64,000 bases of DNA, taken from NCBI GenBank assembly GCA_964539665.1, contig CAZIKB010000007.1, forward strand, positions 20,251-84,250, given 5' to 3'. Positions within the stretch are counted from its first letter, which is position 1; each line of letters starts with the position of its first letter. A program made the translations under genes and the position numbers. Below, one piece after another: positions 53,574 to 62,781 of the stretch. Below the pieces are notes generated by a model that worked only from the letters and a program-made list of their open reading frames with translations, ran no database searches and was not told where the DNA came from. The stretch comes from CAZIKB01 sp964539665. Its GTDB lineage: Bacteria; Zhuqueibacterota; Zhuqueibacteria; Oceanimicrobiales; Oceanimicrobiaceae.

Positions 53574-54458
53574 ATGGACATGATGAATAAAATATTTCGT
53601 TTTAATTTTGGAATAGTATTCGTACTAATCCTGGCCCTTCCGCTATTATTTACGTGTTCGACAAAAGACGTAGGACCGAACACACCGCCGGAGATTGACA
53701 TTGAAGAACCACCAATAGCGCCACAGGTAGTAGTCGGCAGTGTAGATTATACTCAAGTGGACGACTATATCGGCATAGTTCAAGCTGCGGTTACTGCCGG
53801 CCAGGTGACGGCTGAGATTCAGGCTGCACTGGACACGTTTACTACATTAATAAGCGCGGCTGATTTAGATTCTTTAATAGCCATTGATTCTGCTAAATTA
53901 AATAACATAACAACTGAATTTGCGGCGACTGGTCAATTTCCGCAATACATAACTAATATTTTAGATAAACTAACAAACTGGAACTATTTAGCGCTTGTGT
54001 CTAAATCGTCGGTATCCGGCGGCGGCCAGGGCTCGACGAGCCAATTGCTCAAAATACTGAACAATAAACTTGCAAAACAAGCTGGTCCTTTTGAAGATTG
54101 TACAGATTTGGTAACCGTAAGATATGGAGAGGAAATAGCTGCTGCTAAAGAATTAAGAGATGCGGGTAAAACCGCGGCGGCAGAGCAAAAAACAGAGTGT
54201 GTTTCTGGTCAACCTGCGCGTCTTGCTCAACTCAACACTGCGATTGTTGCGTTTTGCACAGTTGCTCCCCAAAATATTTGTGAAGCTTTGACCGCAACCT
54301 ATAATATAATTTATTTAAATGATTTGGCATCCTGTGATTTATTGCGTCTTGGTACTGACCAGGCTTTTGACGACGCCTATAATCAGATTGTAGCCGCTTT
54401 AAATGTGTGGCGCGCTGAACAAAATGATCTTTGCCACCAATCATTTGGCGGGAATTAA
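53574..54458 (+). CDS. Lipoprotein of unknown function
   Basis: A 294-residue protein with a clear lipobox (LALPLLFTC) and a ribosome site AGAGG. After a proline-rich linker (PEIDIEEPPIAPQ) come helix-rich repeats with many alanines and six or so cysteines in the second half (FEDCTD, KTECVSG, VAFCTV, NICEAL, ASCDLL, DLCHQ), probably forming disulfides. The single CH near the end is not a heme motif. I do not recognise the family. It lies between the two YjbH-like genes and may be a periplasmic part of the same export machine. Confidence 0.65.
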   Translation: MDMMNKIFRFNFGIVFVLILALPLLFTCSTKDVGPNTPPEIDIEEPPIAPQVVVGSVDYTQVDDYIGIVQAAVTAGQVTAEIQAALDTFTTLISAADLDSLIAIDSAKLNNITTEFAATGQFPQYITNILDKLTNWNYLALVSKSSVSGGGQGSTSQLLKILNNKLAKQAGPFEDCTDLVTVRYGEEIAAAKELRDAGKTAAAEQKTECVSGQPARLAQLNTAIVAFCTVAPQNICEALTATYNIIYLNDLASCDLLRLGTDQAFDDAYNQIVAALNVWRAEQNDLCHQSFGGN

Positions 54459-54562
54459 TATTCCGTCTTAATTAAAGAGTAAAATGAGGCAAAGCAGTTT
54501 CACTTAATAATATACAAGTGAAATACTTGTGCCAGGTTAAGAGTATAATTAAAAAGGCTTGA

Positions 54563-55345
54563 ATGAAGGTTTGTAACTTCTTGATTCGAAACATGTTAAG
54601 AAAAATTAAGTGTGCACGGTCACTATTTATTTTTATATTGATTGTTGTAATTGAATTGCAAAATAGTTATGCTGATGGTTCGATAATAGGTCCGCAAGGA
54701 TTGATTCTAACCCCTACTGCTACGTTCCCAACTAACAGACAGGTGCACTTTGGAGTGAGCCAGATTGGCGCACCTTATGTGTTTATTGATGGAGATGACG
54801 TGTCTGAGAATTTTCTATTTTACTCCAGTCTGGTATATTTGCCGCGTTTAGAGATTACCTTGCTCTTGACAACCGCTCCGGGGCTACCGGGAAATGATGG
54901 CTCAAATACATATAAAGATGCGGCCGTTCTTATGCAATACTTTGCTGTAACTGAAAAAGAATATGTTCCTGCGATTGCAATAGGTGCTTATGATTTTTAC
55001 AGTTATTCTTATTATAACGCTCTGTTTATTGTATTTAGCAAGAATCTAGAATCAGTATCGCGGCTGCCACTACGTGTCCATTTAGGTTATGGGGTTGATT
55101 GGATGGATAAACATTACGGCGACACAGGGCCTGACAGAAATGCGGCAGTTCCACACCATCTTGTTGGCATATTTGGGGGATTTGAATTAGAATTATGGAA
55201 GCATTTCAATCTTACGGTTGAATATGACTCCAGGAAATTCAACAGTGGAATGCGGATTGATGTTTTTAACCAGGTACAGTTTTTTGGTACTTTATTTAAC
55301 TTTAATACCTTTTCAGGTGGTTTGAGTTATAGATTTATAATTTAA
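54563..55345 (+). CDS. YjbH-like outer-membrane protein, N-terminal half type
   Basis: A 260-residue protein with export signal (LFIFILIVVIELQNSYADG). Directly after it is IIGPQGLILTPTATFPTNRQV, close to the 'G-x-x-G-L-x-x-T-P-T-A' opening of YjbH proteins. The rest is a small barrel with alternating strands (LVYLPRLEITLLLTT, LRVHLGYGVDWM) ending FSGGLSYRFII. With the protein at 52209 it could make up the two halves of a YjbH. The start may be at the ATG at 54563 or at a later in-frame ATG. Confidence 0.62.
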   Translation: MKVCNFLIRNMLRKIKCARSLFIFILIVVIELQNSYADGSIIGPQGLILTPTATFPTNRQVHFGVSQIGAPYVFIDGDDVSENFLFYSSLVYLPRLEITLLLTTAPGLPGNDGSNTYKDAAVLMQYFAVTEKEYVPAIAIGAYDFYSYSYYNALFIVFSKNLESVSRLPLRVHLGYGVDWMDKHYGDTGPDRNAAVPHHLVGIFGGFELELWKHFNLTVEYDSRKFNSGMRIDVFNQVQFFGTLFNFNTFSGGLSYRFII

Positions 55346-55419
55346 TTTCCGAAACTTATTATAATAATAAGATCACAATAAATATATTAACAATTTAATG
55401 AAATCATGCGGAGGCATCC

Positions 55420-56109
55420 ATGAACAATTTAACAAAAAAAACCTATGTTTTTCTTTTACCTGTTTTAATTTTGGGGTTTATCTCTCCGTTAATCGGACAG
55501 GTTGGAATTCAATCAGTCGGGGTAAATTTCGGTTGGTACAAGCCTTCATTAGATTATTGGAATGATACATCGAAAATATCCACATGGGATTCCAAATTCA
55601 ACGGTTCATTTTTAGGACAAATAAATATTGTAGCCAATTTGTATTCACCGTTGAAAGCTAAGTTAGAACTTGGATACTGGAGAGAAAGTGCCAAGCAAAG
55701 CAATACTCCAATTGGCCTGGATTTAGGAACTGAAGAAGTATCTTTAAGTTTTATCCCCGTAACTGCAACCCTGTTATTCGATATCCCATTTGGTCCCAGT
55801 GACCAGATATCGCCTTACATCGGAGTCGGGGGCTCAGGTCTGTTTATCCGCAAGACCTTTATTAGTTCACCCAACAGTGGCTCCTTTTTGGTGGAAACAG
55901 ATAGCGGTTTTGATTATACCGCTCATTTTTCTTTAGGAGCAGAACAAACTGTTGCAGAAGGTTTGGCTATAGGATTGGAATTTCGATACGTCTTTGGTAC
56001 ATATACTCAGCAAGTACAAAATTCTGCTGGCGGTCCGATAACATCAGAAAGCGTTTCCATTTCCGGCCCCCAGATAAATTTTACCTGGATTTATCTGCTT
56101 AGTAATTGA
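55420..56109 (+). CDS. Small outer-membrane beta-barrel protein
   Basis: A 229-residue protein with ribosome site GGAGG, a signal peptide (VFLLPVLILGFISPLIGQ) and an OmpW/OmpX-like eight-stranded pattern (VGVNFGWYKPSLDYW, AKLELGYWRES, ISPYIGVGGSGLFIR, AIGLEFRYVFGTY, INFTWIYLL). Such barrels are often structural or small-solute channels. It lies in the envelope cluster but has no specific motif that would tell more. Confidence 0.65.
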   Translation: MNNLTKKTYVFLLPVLILGFISPLIGQVGIQSVGVNFGWYKPSLDYWNDTSKISTWDSKFNGSFLGQINIVANLYSPLKAKLELGYWRESAKQSNTPIGLDLGTEEVSLSFIPVTATLLFDIPFGPSDQISPYIGVGGSGLFIRKTFISSPNSGSFLVETDSGFDYTAHFSLGAEQTVAEGLAIGLEFRYVFGTYTQQVQNSAGGPITSESVSISGPQINFTWIYLLSN

Positions 56110-56378
56110 TAAAAGCAAATTCAATAATAATTATTTACTCAAATTAAACGATTTAGATGTATTGTGATGCAAATCTTTAAAACTAACAATATAAATACAT
56201 CTTTTTGAGCACAAAATCATTGATCGGTTGATTAGGGCACATGAATGCTTTTGATTTACAAGTTATTTATATTAAAATTTCATAGTAATTCTTGCAATTA
56301 CTGTTGTTTTTATATATTTTAAAACTAAATATTTCAGGAATCGGAACCAGAATTATTAACTAATTAGGAACAAGCTAT

Positions 56379-57107
56379 ATGAAAGGCGTGATATTAGCTG
56401 GCGGATTAGGTACTCGTCTTCATCCCCTGACCAAAATTACGAATAAACATCTTCTGCCAATTTATGATCGACCAATGATTTATTACCCCCTGGAAACAAT
56501 CGTTAAAGCAGGCATTGAGGAAATTTTACTTGTTACTGGAGGTAATAATGCAGGCGATTTTTTGAAATTGCTCGGGAATGGCAAAGAATTTGGCCTGAAA
56601 CATCTTAATTATACCTATCAGGAAGGAGAAGGAGGAATTGCAGAAGCTTTGAGATTGTCAGAATATTTTGTTGATGGGGATTCAGTTGTTGTAATTTTAG
56701 GCGATAATATTATTGAAAAAAGTATTGAGAAGGCAGTTCGCAATTTTGGAAAACAATCCAGCGGGGCAAAAATATTACTTAAAGAAGTTGAAGATCCGCA
56801 GAGATTTGGAGTTGCTGAACTGGATAGAGACAGGGTTATTAATATTGAAGAGAAACCTAAATATCCGAAATCAAATTATATCGTTACCGGAGTATATATG
56901 TACGACTCCGAAGTATTTGATATTATTAAGACTTTAAAGCCTTCGGATCGCGGTGAATTAGAAATAACAGATGTCAACAACTTGTATATTGAAAAAAAGA
57001 AAATGACTTTTGAAATTATGGATGGGTGGTGGACAGATGCCGGTACATTTGAGTCACTCTATCGTGCGAGTTCACTAATTGCTCGAAAGAAAAATAAACA
57101 AAAATAG
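56379..57107 (+). CDS. rmlA: Glucose-1-phosphate thymidylyltransferase (short type)
   Basis: A 242-residue enzyme with the nucleotide-binding start MKGVILAGGLGTRLHPLT, then KHLLPIYDRPMIYYPLE, GDNI (metal site region) and EEKP, and ending with WWTDAGTFESL. It joins dTTP and glucose-1-phosphate to give dTDP-glucose for deoxysugar (rhamnose-type) synthesis. It is shorter than the usual RmlA of about 290 residues and lacks the C-terminal extension, like the short bacterial and archaeal forms. rmlBCD are not in the window. Its place among YjbH-like and barrel genes fits a polysaccharide role. Confidence 0.88.
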   Translation: MKGVILAGGLGTRLHPLTKITNKHLLPIYDRPMIYYPLETIVKAGIEEILLVTGGNNAGDFLKLLGNGKEFGLKHLNYTYQEGEGGIAEALRLSEYFVDGDSVVVILGDNIIEKSIEKAVRNFGKQSSGAKILLKEVEDPQRFGVAELDRDRVINIEEKPKYPKSNYIVTGVYMYDSEVFDIIKTLKPSDRGELEITDVNNLYIEKKKMTFEIMDGWWTDAGTFESLYRASSLIARKKNKQK

Positions 57108-57209
57108 TAGAAAGTAAATTAATATAAAAAGTAATAAATGAGTATTAAATATTAATTGGGTGATTAATAATTTAACTTTAATTATAACAACTGTATGGAG
57201 AATACTACC

Positions 57210-58442
57210 ATGAAGCAACTAAAATATCTATTTGTTATTTTATTTGGGGTTGGTATTGTAGTACCAGATATACTTGATGCACAGATTAAATTCAATGGAA
57301 GTCGAGGCCTGATGTATGTGCATTCCGCCTGGACTTTAGATCCGGGCTTTTTAACTTTAAGTGGAAATTCACGTCTTTTTGGAAAAGTTGCCAATTTTTC
57401 GGGCCAGAGTTCGGAAACAATAACAGATATCTCCGGGCGACTGAATATTAGTTATGGCATTAAAAATCATTTTGAAATTGCTGTTTCACCTTTGCTCTAT
57501 CAAGATACGAATTTTGAGGGTAGTAGCATTAATGCGCCTGATGATTTGTTTCTATCTGCTAAAATTGGCTCCTTCAACTCTCCAGGAAGTTCAATAGCTT
57601 ATGGTGTTTTGGTAAGCGCCAGATTCCCGACAGGTTTTATTCATAATGTTCCCTTTGAGCCTTATGCTACAAACCGGGCAGGTTTCGGATTAATGGGTTT
57701 GCTGTCCTATTCAAAAAATGCATATTATCCAGAGGATGCTGCAAATATTCATCTTAATCTTGGATACTGGTTCCATAATGATGTTGGTGCGGAATTGATA
57801 AAAGGTGGATCATCTGATACTGAACCTACTACAATGTCTCAGGAATTTTTGTATGGTATTGGTGTCAAATTCCCGAAAGATAATTTTGACTTTTCTGCTG
57901 AAATTTATGGCAACGTGTTCGTGCAAGCCCCACCGCCTGCCGCATATAGTAGAGAAAATTATTTATATTTTTCACCAGCGGTTTATTATCGTGCAAATGA
58001 ATGGATGACTTTAAATTTCGGTTTTGATGTCAGAATTACTAATTCATCGGACAAAACACTTTATGCGCCTGAGCCGGGCGGAGTAACTCTTCTGTTTCCG
58101 GATTCCCAGCCTAATTATCCTGCATGGCGCATTAATATTGGTTCCAATTTTACCCTCATCTCCACAGCAGTCACAAGAGTGGATGAGAGAGAAATTCTCA
58201 TGAAAAAAGCTCAAACACGTCGGGAATTGTTCGAACAAATTATTCAGGACAGGAAAGAAACCGAAGTGGCAGAGGAAGAACTCCAACGAATTAAAGCGGA
58301 ACGAATACGCGCTGAAAAGGAATTAGAACGACTCCAGAGAATATTAGAAGGTGAGAAAAGGAAAGCTGAAGAGAAAAAAAGCGAGTCAGAAAAGGCCAAA
58401 GATAAGAAGAAAAAAGATAAGAAGAAAAAAGAGAAAAACTAA
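57210..58442 (+). CDS. Outer-membrane barrel protein with charged coiled-coil tail
   Basis: The ATG at 57210 is chosen because GGAG lies 9 bases before it and a signal peptide starts there (MKQLKYLFVILFGVG); another ATG is 15 bp upstream. Residues about 25-320 form a barrel in FCB style (GLMYVHSAWTLDPGFLTL, GRLNISYGIKNHFEIAV, YFSPAVYYRANEWM). The last 80 residues are extremely charged and lysine/glutamate rich (EEELQRIKAERIRAEKEL, then a lysine-rich end), a probable coiled coil in the periplasm. It may link the outer membrane to another part by that helix. The family is not recognised. Confidence 0.65.
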   Translation: MKQLKYLFVILFGVGIVVPDILDAQIKFNGSRGLMYVHSAWTLDPGFLTLSGNSRLFGKVANFSGQSSETITDISGRLNISYGIKNHFEIAVSPLLYQDTNFEGSSINAPDDLFLSAKIGSFNSPGSSIAYGVLVSARFPTGFIHNVPFEPYATNRAGFGLMGLLSYSKNAYYPEDAANIHLNLGYWFHNDVGAELIKGGSSDTEPTTMSQEFLYGIGVKFPKDNFDFSAEIYGNVFVQAPPPAAYSRENYLYFSPAVYYRANEWMTLNFGFDVRITNSSDKTLYAPEPGGVTLLFPDSQPNYPAWRINIGSNFTLISTAVTRVDEREILMKKAQTRRELFEQIIQDRKETEVAEEELQRIKAERIRAEKELERLQRILEGEKRKAEEKKSESEKAKDKKKKDKKKKEKN

Positions 58443-58527
58443 TTTGATTTAAATAAACAAATAAATTGCATTTTTCACGTCAAGGCTCCATGATTCGATG
58501 TGAGAAGCGCTAACAAATAATTTGCAG

Positions 58528-58560
58528 AGCCCTCTGCCACACTGGTTAGAGGGCTTTTTA
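58528..58560 (+). terminator. Rho-independent terminator of the envelope cluster
   Basis: AGCCCTCT (58528-58535) pairs with AGAGGGCT (58548-58555) and is followed by TTTTA. It lies 86 bp after the coiled-coil barrel gene. Confidence 0.8.
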
Positions 58561-58628
58561 TTTCGTAATAATCTTCGCAATTTCAGTGGTGTTACAGCCT
58601 GTTCCTTTCTTGAAATATAAATACCCTT

Positions 58629-58645
58629 CCCCCCCCCAAAAAAAA
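58629..58645. repeat. C9-A8 homopolymer tract
   Basis: Nine C followed by eight A in the gap between the terminator at 58528 and the hybrid kinase gene. Such tracts can vary in length by slippage. It is about 220 bp before the kinase start. The remainder of this gap shows nothing else. Confidence 0.5.
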
Positions 58646-58863
58646 CATAAGAACCTGATTTATATTTGACCAAAAACTGACAAAAGTGAATTTTTGAGCT
58701 GCATCCCACCATAACTGACATATTAAAACTATTGAATCTGGTGGATACAAATTCGTTTTATTTGTTGTTCTCAAATTTAAACATTCAATAAAAATGAGCC
58801 GATAAGTATTAAATAACTGGCTAATTTAACAAGTAGGTAAATATAATTTGAGGCATTTGCAAA

Positions 58864-61800
58864 GTGCAAAATAAGACAGTACTAATTGTTGATGATGAAC
58901 CCAGAATATTAAGCTCTTTAAGTAAACTTTTAGAGTCTGAATACGAAATTTATTTGGCTCAAAACGGTCTGGATGCGCTGGGAATTTTAAAATCGCAAGA
59001 CGTCCAAATAATTTTATCTGACCAGAGAATGCCGCAAATGTCCGGTCTTTCCTTTTTATTGCGAGCCCAAAGCTTTTCACCAGCATCTGTTAAAATTCTA
59101 TTTTCGGGATATAATGACACGGCTACTGTAATTGATGCCATCAATTCCGGGCGTGTATGGCGGTATTTGAATAAACCTATTGATATTAAAGATTTGCATA
59201 TTGTTTTGGAGCAAGCATTTGAACATTATCAAATGCTGGATGAAAATAACAATTTGACTGATGTTCTGAACCGGGTTAATGAAAAGTTAGAGAAAAATGT
59301 TGAGAAGAAGAGTAAAGCGCTGGAACAATCTGAAGAAAAATATCGAAGATTAGTGGAGTCAGCGGTAATTGGTATAGCGATTATCCAGGATAATAAAATC
59401 GTCTATTGCAATTCCCGAGCATGCAAGATCCTGGGTTACCGAAAAAAAGAACTCATAAATAAAGACGTTGTAGATTACATAGATAAGGCACAAAGAAAGA
59501 GCGTCCTTGAACAATTAAAAGTCTGGGTGAAAAATAAAAAAGGACTCAAAGCAGTAGAAGTGGAATGGTTTCATAAAAATAATCAAAAGATTATTACTGA
59601 ATTACATGGCACACGGATAGAATACAAAGGTAAACGAGCCATTCAAATAAATTTCATGGATATTACAGAACACAAGTCAGCGTTTGAAGCTCAAAAGCTG
59701 AGTGAACAGCGATTTAAGATTCTATTTCAGGAATCTCAGGACGCCATGTTCCTGGTGGATGCTATAACTTGCGAGATTCTGCTGGTGAATAAAACGGCAA
59801 TAGCACTATTTGATCATAAAGAAAAAAACCTGGTTGGTCAGCCATTTTCGATTTTATTTCCACCATTTTCTGAAAAAATTTACTCAGCATTATTTGCTGA
59901 TCTGAGCATACAAAATGCAGTATTCGTGGAACAGGAATTTCAAAAAAGAGATGCAGCCGTTATAATAGCCGATTTAACCGCAACAATGATTGATTGGGGA
60001 AACAAAAAGGTTGTGTTGGTAAACATACGGGACGTGAGTGACCGTATTCTTATTAAAGAGGCTATTAGCAAGTCAGAAGACCGATATCGTCAATTAGTAG
60101 AACGAGTACCAGATGGTATCTATCGAAGCACTCCTGAGGGAAGACTGATTACGGTTAATAATTCTTTTGTGAAAATGCTGGGTTATAATACAAAAGAAGA
60201 AGTCACTAAGCTTTCAATCCCCCGTGATTTGTTTTTTAGCAGCCGGGACAGGGGCGCCGCCCTGGAATCATTAAAAAATGGCAATAAGCATGAAAAATTA
60301 ATTTTTCGATTGAAGAAAAAAAATGGTGAGGAAATTTGGGTTGAGGATAACATGCAAATTGTCTATGATGAATCCGGAAAAATATTGCATTATGAAGGTG
60401 TAATTCGGGATATTACAGAAAGAAAGCGGACAGAAGAGGAGTTAAAATCAATTAATGATGAGCTTGTAGCCAGTAAACAGCAATTGGGAGCTGCGTTCCA
60501 GGAAATGGTTGTAAATCATAAACAGTTGCTTGAAAATGAAAAGGCCCTGCGGCAGAGTGAAGAAATGTTTCGTCTTATTACTGAAAATGCTGCTGATCTG
60601 ATCGCTGTTATTGATTGCAAAGAAAACTATCTTTACAATAGCCCATCCTTTGAAACACTATTAGGGTTTTCACCCGAGGAAATGCAAGGTACGTGGTGTT
60701 TCGCAACCGTTCACCCGGACGATCAGTCGCAGGCAATCAAAGTTTTTCATCGAGCAATGAAATCAAGGAAGGGATATGTTTTAGAATATCGTATGCGGCA
60801 TAAAGATAGATCATGGCGGGCATTGGGGATTTCCAGCAATGTGATTTGTAATTCCAAAGGTCAGGCTGTTCGTATGGTCATGGTGGCTCATGACATTACA
60901 CAGCGGAAACAAGCTTTATTAGAGCTGAAAAAAGCTAAGGATGTTTCCGAGAGAGCAAACCGGGCGAAAAGTGAATTTCTGGCAAATATGAGTCATGAGA
61001 TACGCACACCTCTCAATGGAATTCTTGGTTATTCAGAACTCTTATTGGAAGACAAGCTGAGTGAAGAACAAAAAGAATTTGCGAGAATCATCCAGGCTTC
61101 TGGAAATTTTTTACTTAGTTTAATTAATGAAATATTGGATCTATCTAAAATTGAATTTCAGGGTATAGAATTTGAATCAGAACCATTCATTTTGACAGAT
61201 GTGATTGAGGACAAAATGCATGTGATTCACCCCCACTTATTTGAGAAAGATGTTGAACTAAACTTAAAAATATCACCCAACATTCCTGAGATACTAATGG
61301 GAGATCCAACACGGATTGGTCAGATTTTTCTGAATTTGCTTTCTAATGCTGCTAAATTCACTGAAGCTGGTTTTATTAATATCACTGTGAGTAAAGGTAA
61401 ACTAAGTTCCTTAAAACCTAATCAGTTACCATTGAAAATTACAGTGAAAGATAGCGGAATTGGAATTCCTGAAAAAGAGCAGGAAAATATTTATCAAACA
61501 TTTCATCAGGTGGATGGTTCATCAACGAGACAATATCAGGGCACAGGTTTAGGCCTGACAATTACCAAAAAATTAATTGAAAATATGGGTGGTACCATTC
61601 ATTTAAAAAGCAGGCAAGGGGTAGGTTCAACTTTTACAGTTTGCATCCCATTGATATACTGTTCGGAGAAAAATAAACCTGAGCAAGTTACAAATATCAA
61701 AGAAGTTATAACTGTAAATAAAGAAAAAAGTTCTAAGATTCATGCTAAGCTAAAAAAGTGCGACGTAATAAAATTAGATCATTCAAATGCTCCACACATT

Positions 61801-62496
61801 CTTTTAGCTGAGGATAATGAAATGAATTGGCGTTTGCTTAAGAAAATTTTTACCAGATTGGATTATAAAATTAGCATTGTTGAAAACGGTCAGCAAGTCC
61901 TGAGAGCAATCGAAGTAGAAAGCTTTGATTTGGTTTTAATGGATATGCAAATGCCCAAAATGGATGGATTCGAGACTACGAAACGTATTCGTAGTAATCC
62001 AAAATTTGAGTCGTTACCAGTAATTGCTTTAACAGCGTGTGCAATGAAAGGCGACGCCGAAAAGTGTCGAAGTGTTGGTTGTGATGACTATCTCATGAAA
62101 CCCATTAATAAAAAGCGCCTGCTCGAGTGTGTACAAAAGCATATAAAACAGGTTAGAATAGATGCGCCTTCATCTAAACCGCCTTACGAATCAATAGATG
62201 AAGAAATTCAGAAAGAAATGGAGAAGCTCAAGGTTGTCTATGTTGAGAATTTAAAAGAGCGTACCGCTGTGCTGGTAGAATCACTGAAAGTCCATAATTT
62301 TAATGAAATCTCAATGATAGGACACAGCATGAAAGGAAGCGGTAGTAGTTATGGATTCAAGGAAATCACTCAATTAGGCTTGGAATTAGAGGTTGCTTCA
62401 AAAAACCAAAATCTTTCTGAATTAAATAATCTTATTGATCGTTTAAATGGGCTTGTGGAAAATTATTCTGATGCATTTTGCGAGCCAATCAAATGA
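58864..62496 (+). CDS. Hybrid histidine kinase: REC-PAS4-HisKA-ATPase-REC-Hpt
   Basis: Starts at a GTG; 1210 residues with no membrane segment. N-terminal receiver with D53 (ILSDQRMPQMSG, the output-type 'RpfG-like' pattern); coiled coil about 125-155; PAS domains near 158-272, 280-395, 405-523 and 568-683 (ending in DITEH, DVSDR, DITERK and DITQRK); HisKA with H711 (MSHEIRTPLNG); ATPase with NLLSNAAKF, DSGIGIP and GTGLGL; second receiver with D1027 (LVLMDMQMPKMDG); and Hpt with H1154 (MIGHSMKGSGSSYG). The whole phosphorelay lies in one chain, so phosphate may pass to an outside regulator or back to the first receiver. No cognate regulator is adjacent. The signal is unknown. Confidence 0.9.
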   Translation: MQNKTVLIVDDEPRILSSLSKLLESEYEIYLAQNGLDALGILKSQDVQIILSDQRMPQMSGLSFLLRAQSFSPASVKILFSGYNDTATVIDAINSGRVWRYLNKPIDIKDLHIVLEQAFEHYQMLDENNNLTDVLNRVNEKLEKNVEKKSKALEQSEEKYRRLVESAVIGIAIIQDNKIVYCNSRACKILGYRKKELINKDVVDYIDKAQRKSVLEQLKVWVKNKKGLKAVEVEWFHKNNQKIITELHGTRIEYKGKRAIQINFMDITEHKSAFEAQKLSEQRFKILFQESQDAMFLVDAITCEILLVNKTAIALFDHKEKNLVGQPFSILFPPFSEKIYSALFADLSIQNAVFVEQEFQKRDAAVIIADLTATMIDWGNKKVVLVNIRDVSDRILIKEAISKSEDRYRQLVERVPDGIYRSTPEGRLITVNNSFVKMLGYNTKEEVTKLSIPRDLFFSSRDRGAALESLKNGNKHEKLIFRLKKKNGEEIWVEDNMQIVYDESGKILHYEGVIRDITERKRTEEELKSINDELVASKQQLGAAFQEMVVNHKQLLENEKALRQSEEMFRLITENAADLIAVIDCKENYLYNSPSFETLLGFSPEEMQGTWCFATVHPDDQSQAIKVFHRAMKSRKGYVLEYRMRHKDRSWRALGISSNVICNSKGQAVRMVMVAHDITQRKQALLELKKAKDVSERANRAKSEFLANMSHEIRTPLNGILGYSELLLEDKLSEEQKEFARIIQASGNFLLSLINEILDLSKIEFQGIEFESEPFILTDVIEDKMHVIHPHLFEKDVELNLKISPNIPEILMGDPTRIGQIFLNLLSNAAKFTEAGFINITVSKGKLSSLKPNQLPLKITVKDSGIGIPEKEQENIYQTFHQVDGSSTRQYQGTGLGLTITKKLIENMGGTIHLKSRQGVGSTFTVCIPLIYCSEKNKPEQVTNIKEVITVNKEKSSKIHAKLKKCDVIKLDHSNAPHILLAEDNEMNWRLLKKIFTRLDYKISIVENGQQVLRAIEVESFDLVLMDMQMPKMDGFETTKRIRSNPKFESLPVIALTACAMKGDAEKCRSVGCDDYLMKPINKKRLLECVQKHIKQVRIDAPSSKPPYESIDEEIQKEMEKLKVVYVENLKERTAVLVESLKVHNFNEISMIGHSMKGSGSSYGFKEITQLGLELEVASKNQNLSELNNLIDRLNGLVENYSDAFCEPIK

Positions 62497-62781
62497 TTAA
62501 AAGGTTTATATTCTAGAAAGTTATTTTCAGTTGACATTTGTTTAAAAATGTATTTTATTTTGAAAATGAAGTTGTGGGCTCAATGTCAATTTATATATAC
62601 CATGAACGATCAGGCTCCAAACTCTGAAAATGAATCTTTCCCACATTTTGCAAAATAGCAGCAGAATATATAACATTTAATCCTCGATTAATCCACGAGA
62701 ATAATTTTAACTATATTTATGTTTATAAATTATTAGAATATATCATTAACCGTGCGCAGGTAATAACCGGGAGGAATTTTA

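Noticed and set aside
56237..56251. GGGCAC...TGCT before rmlA as a sigma-54 promoter
   Set aside because: The spacing between GG and GC is one base short, which is not tolerated in known sigma-54 promoters.
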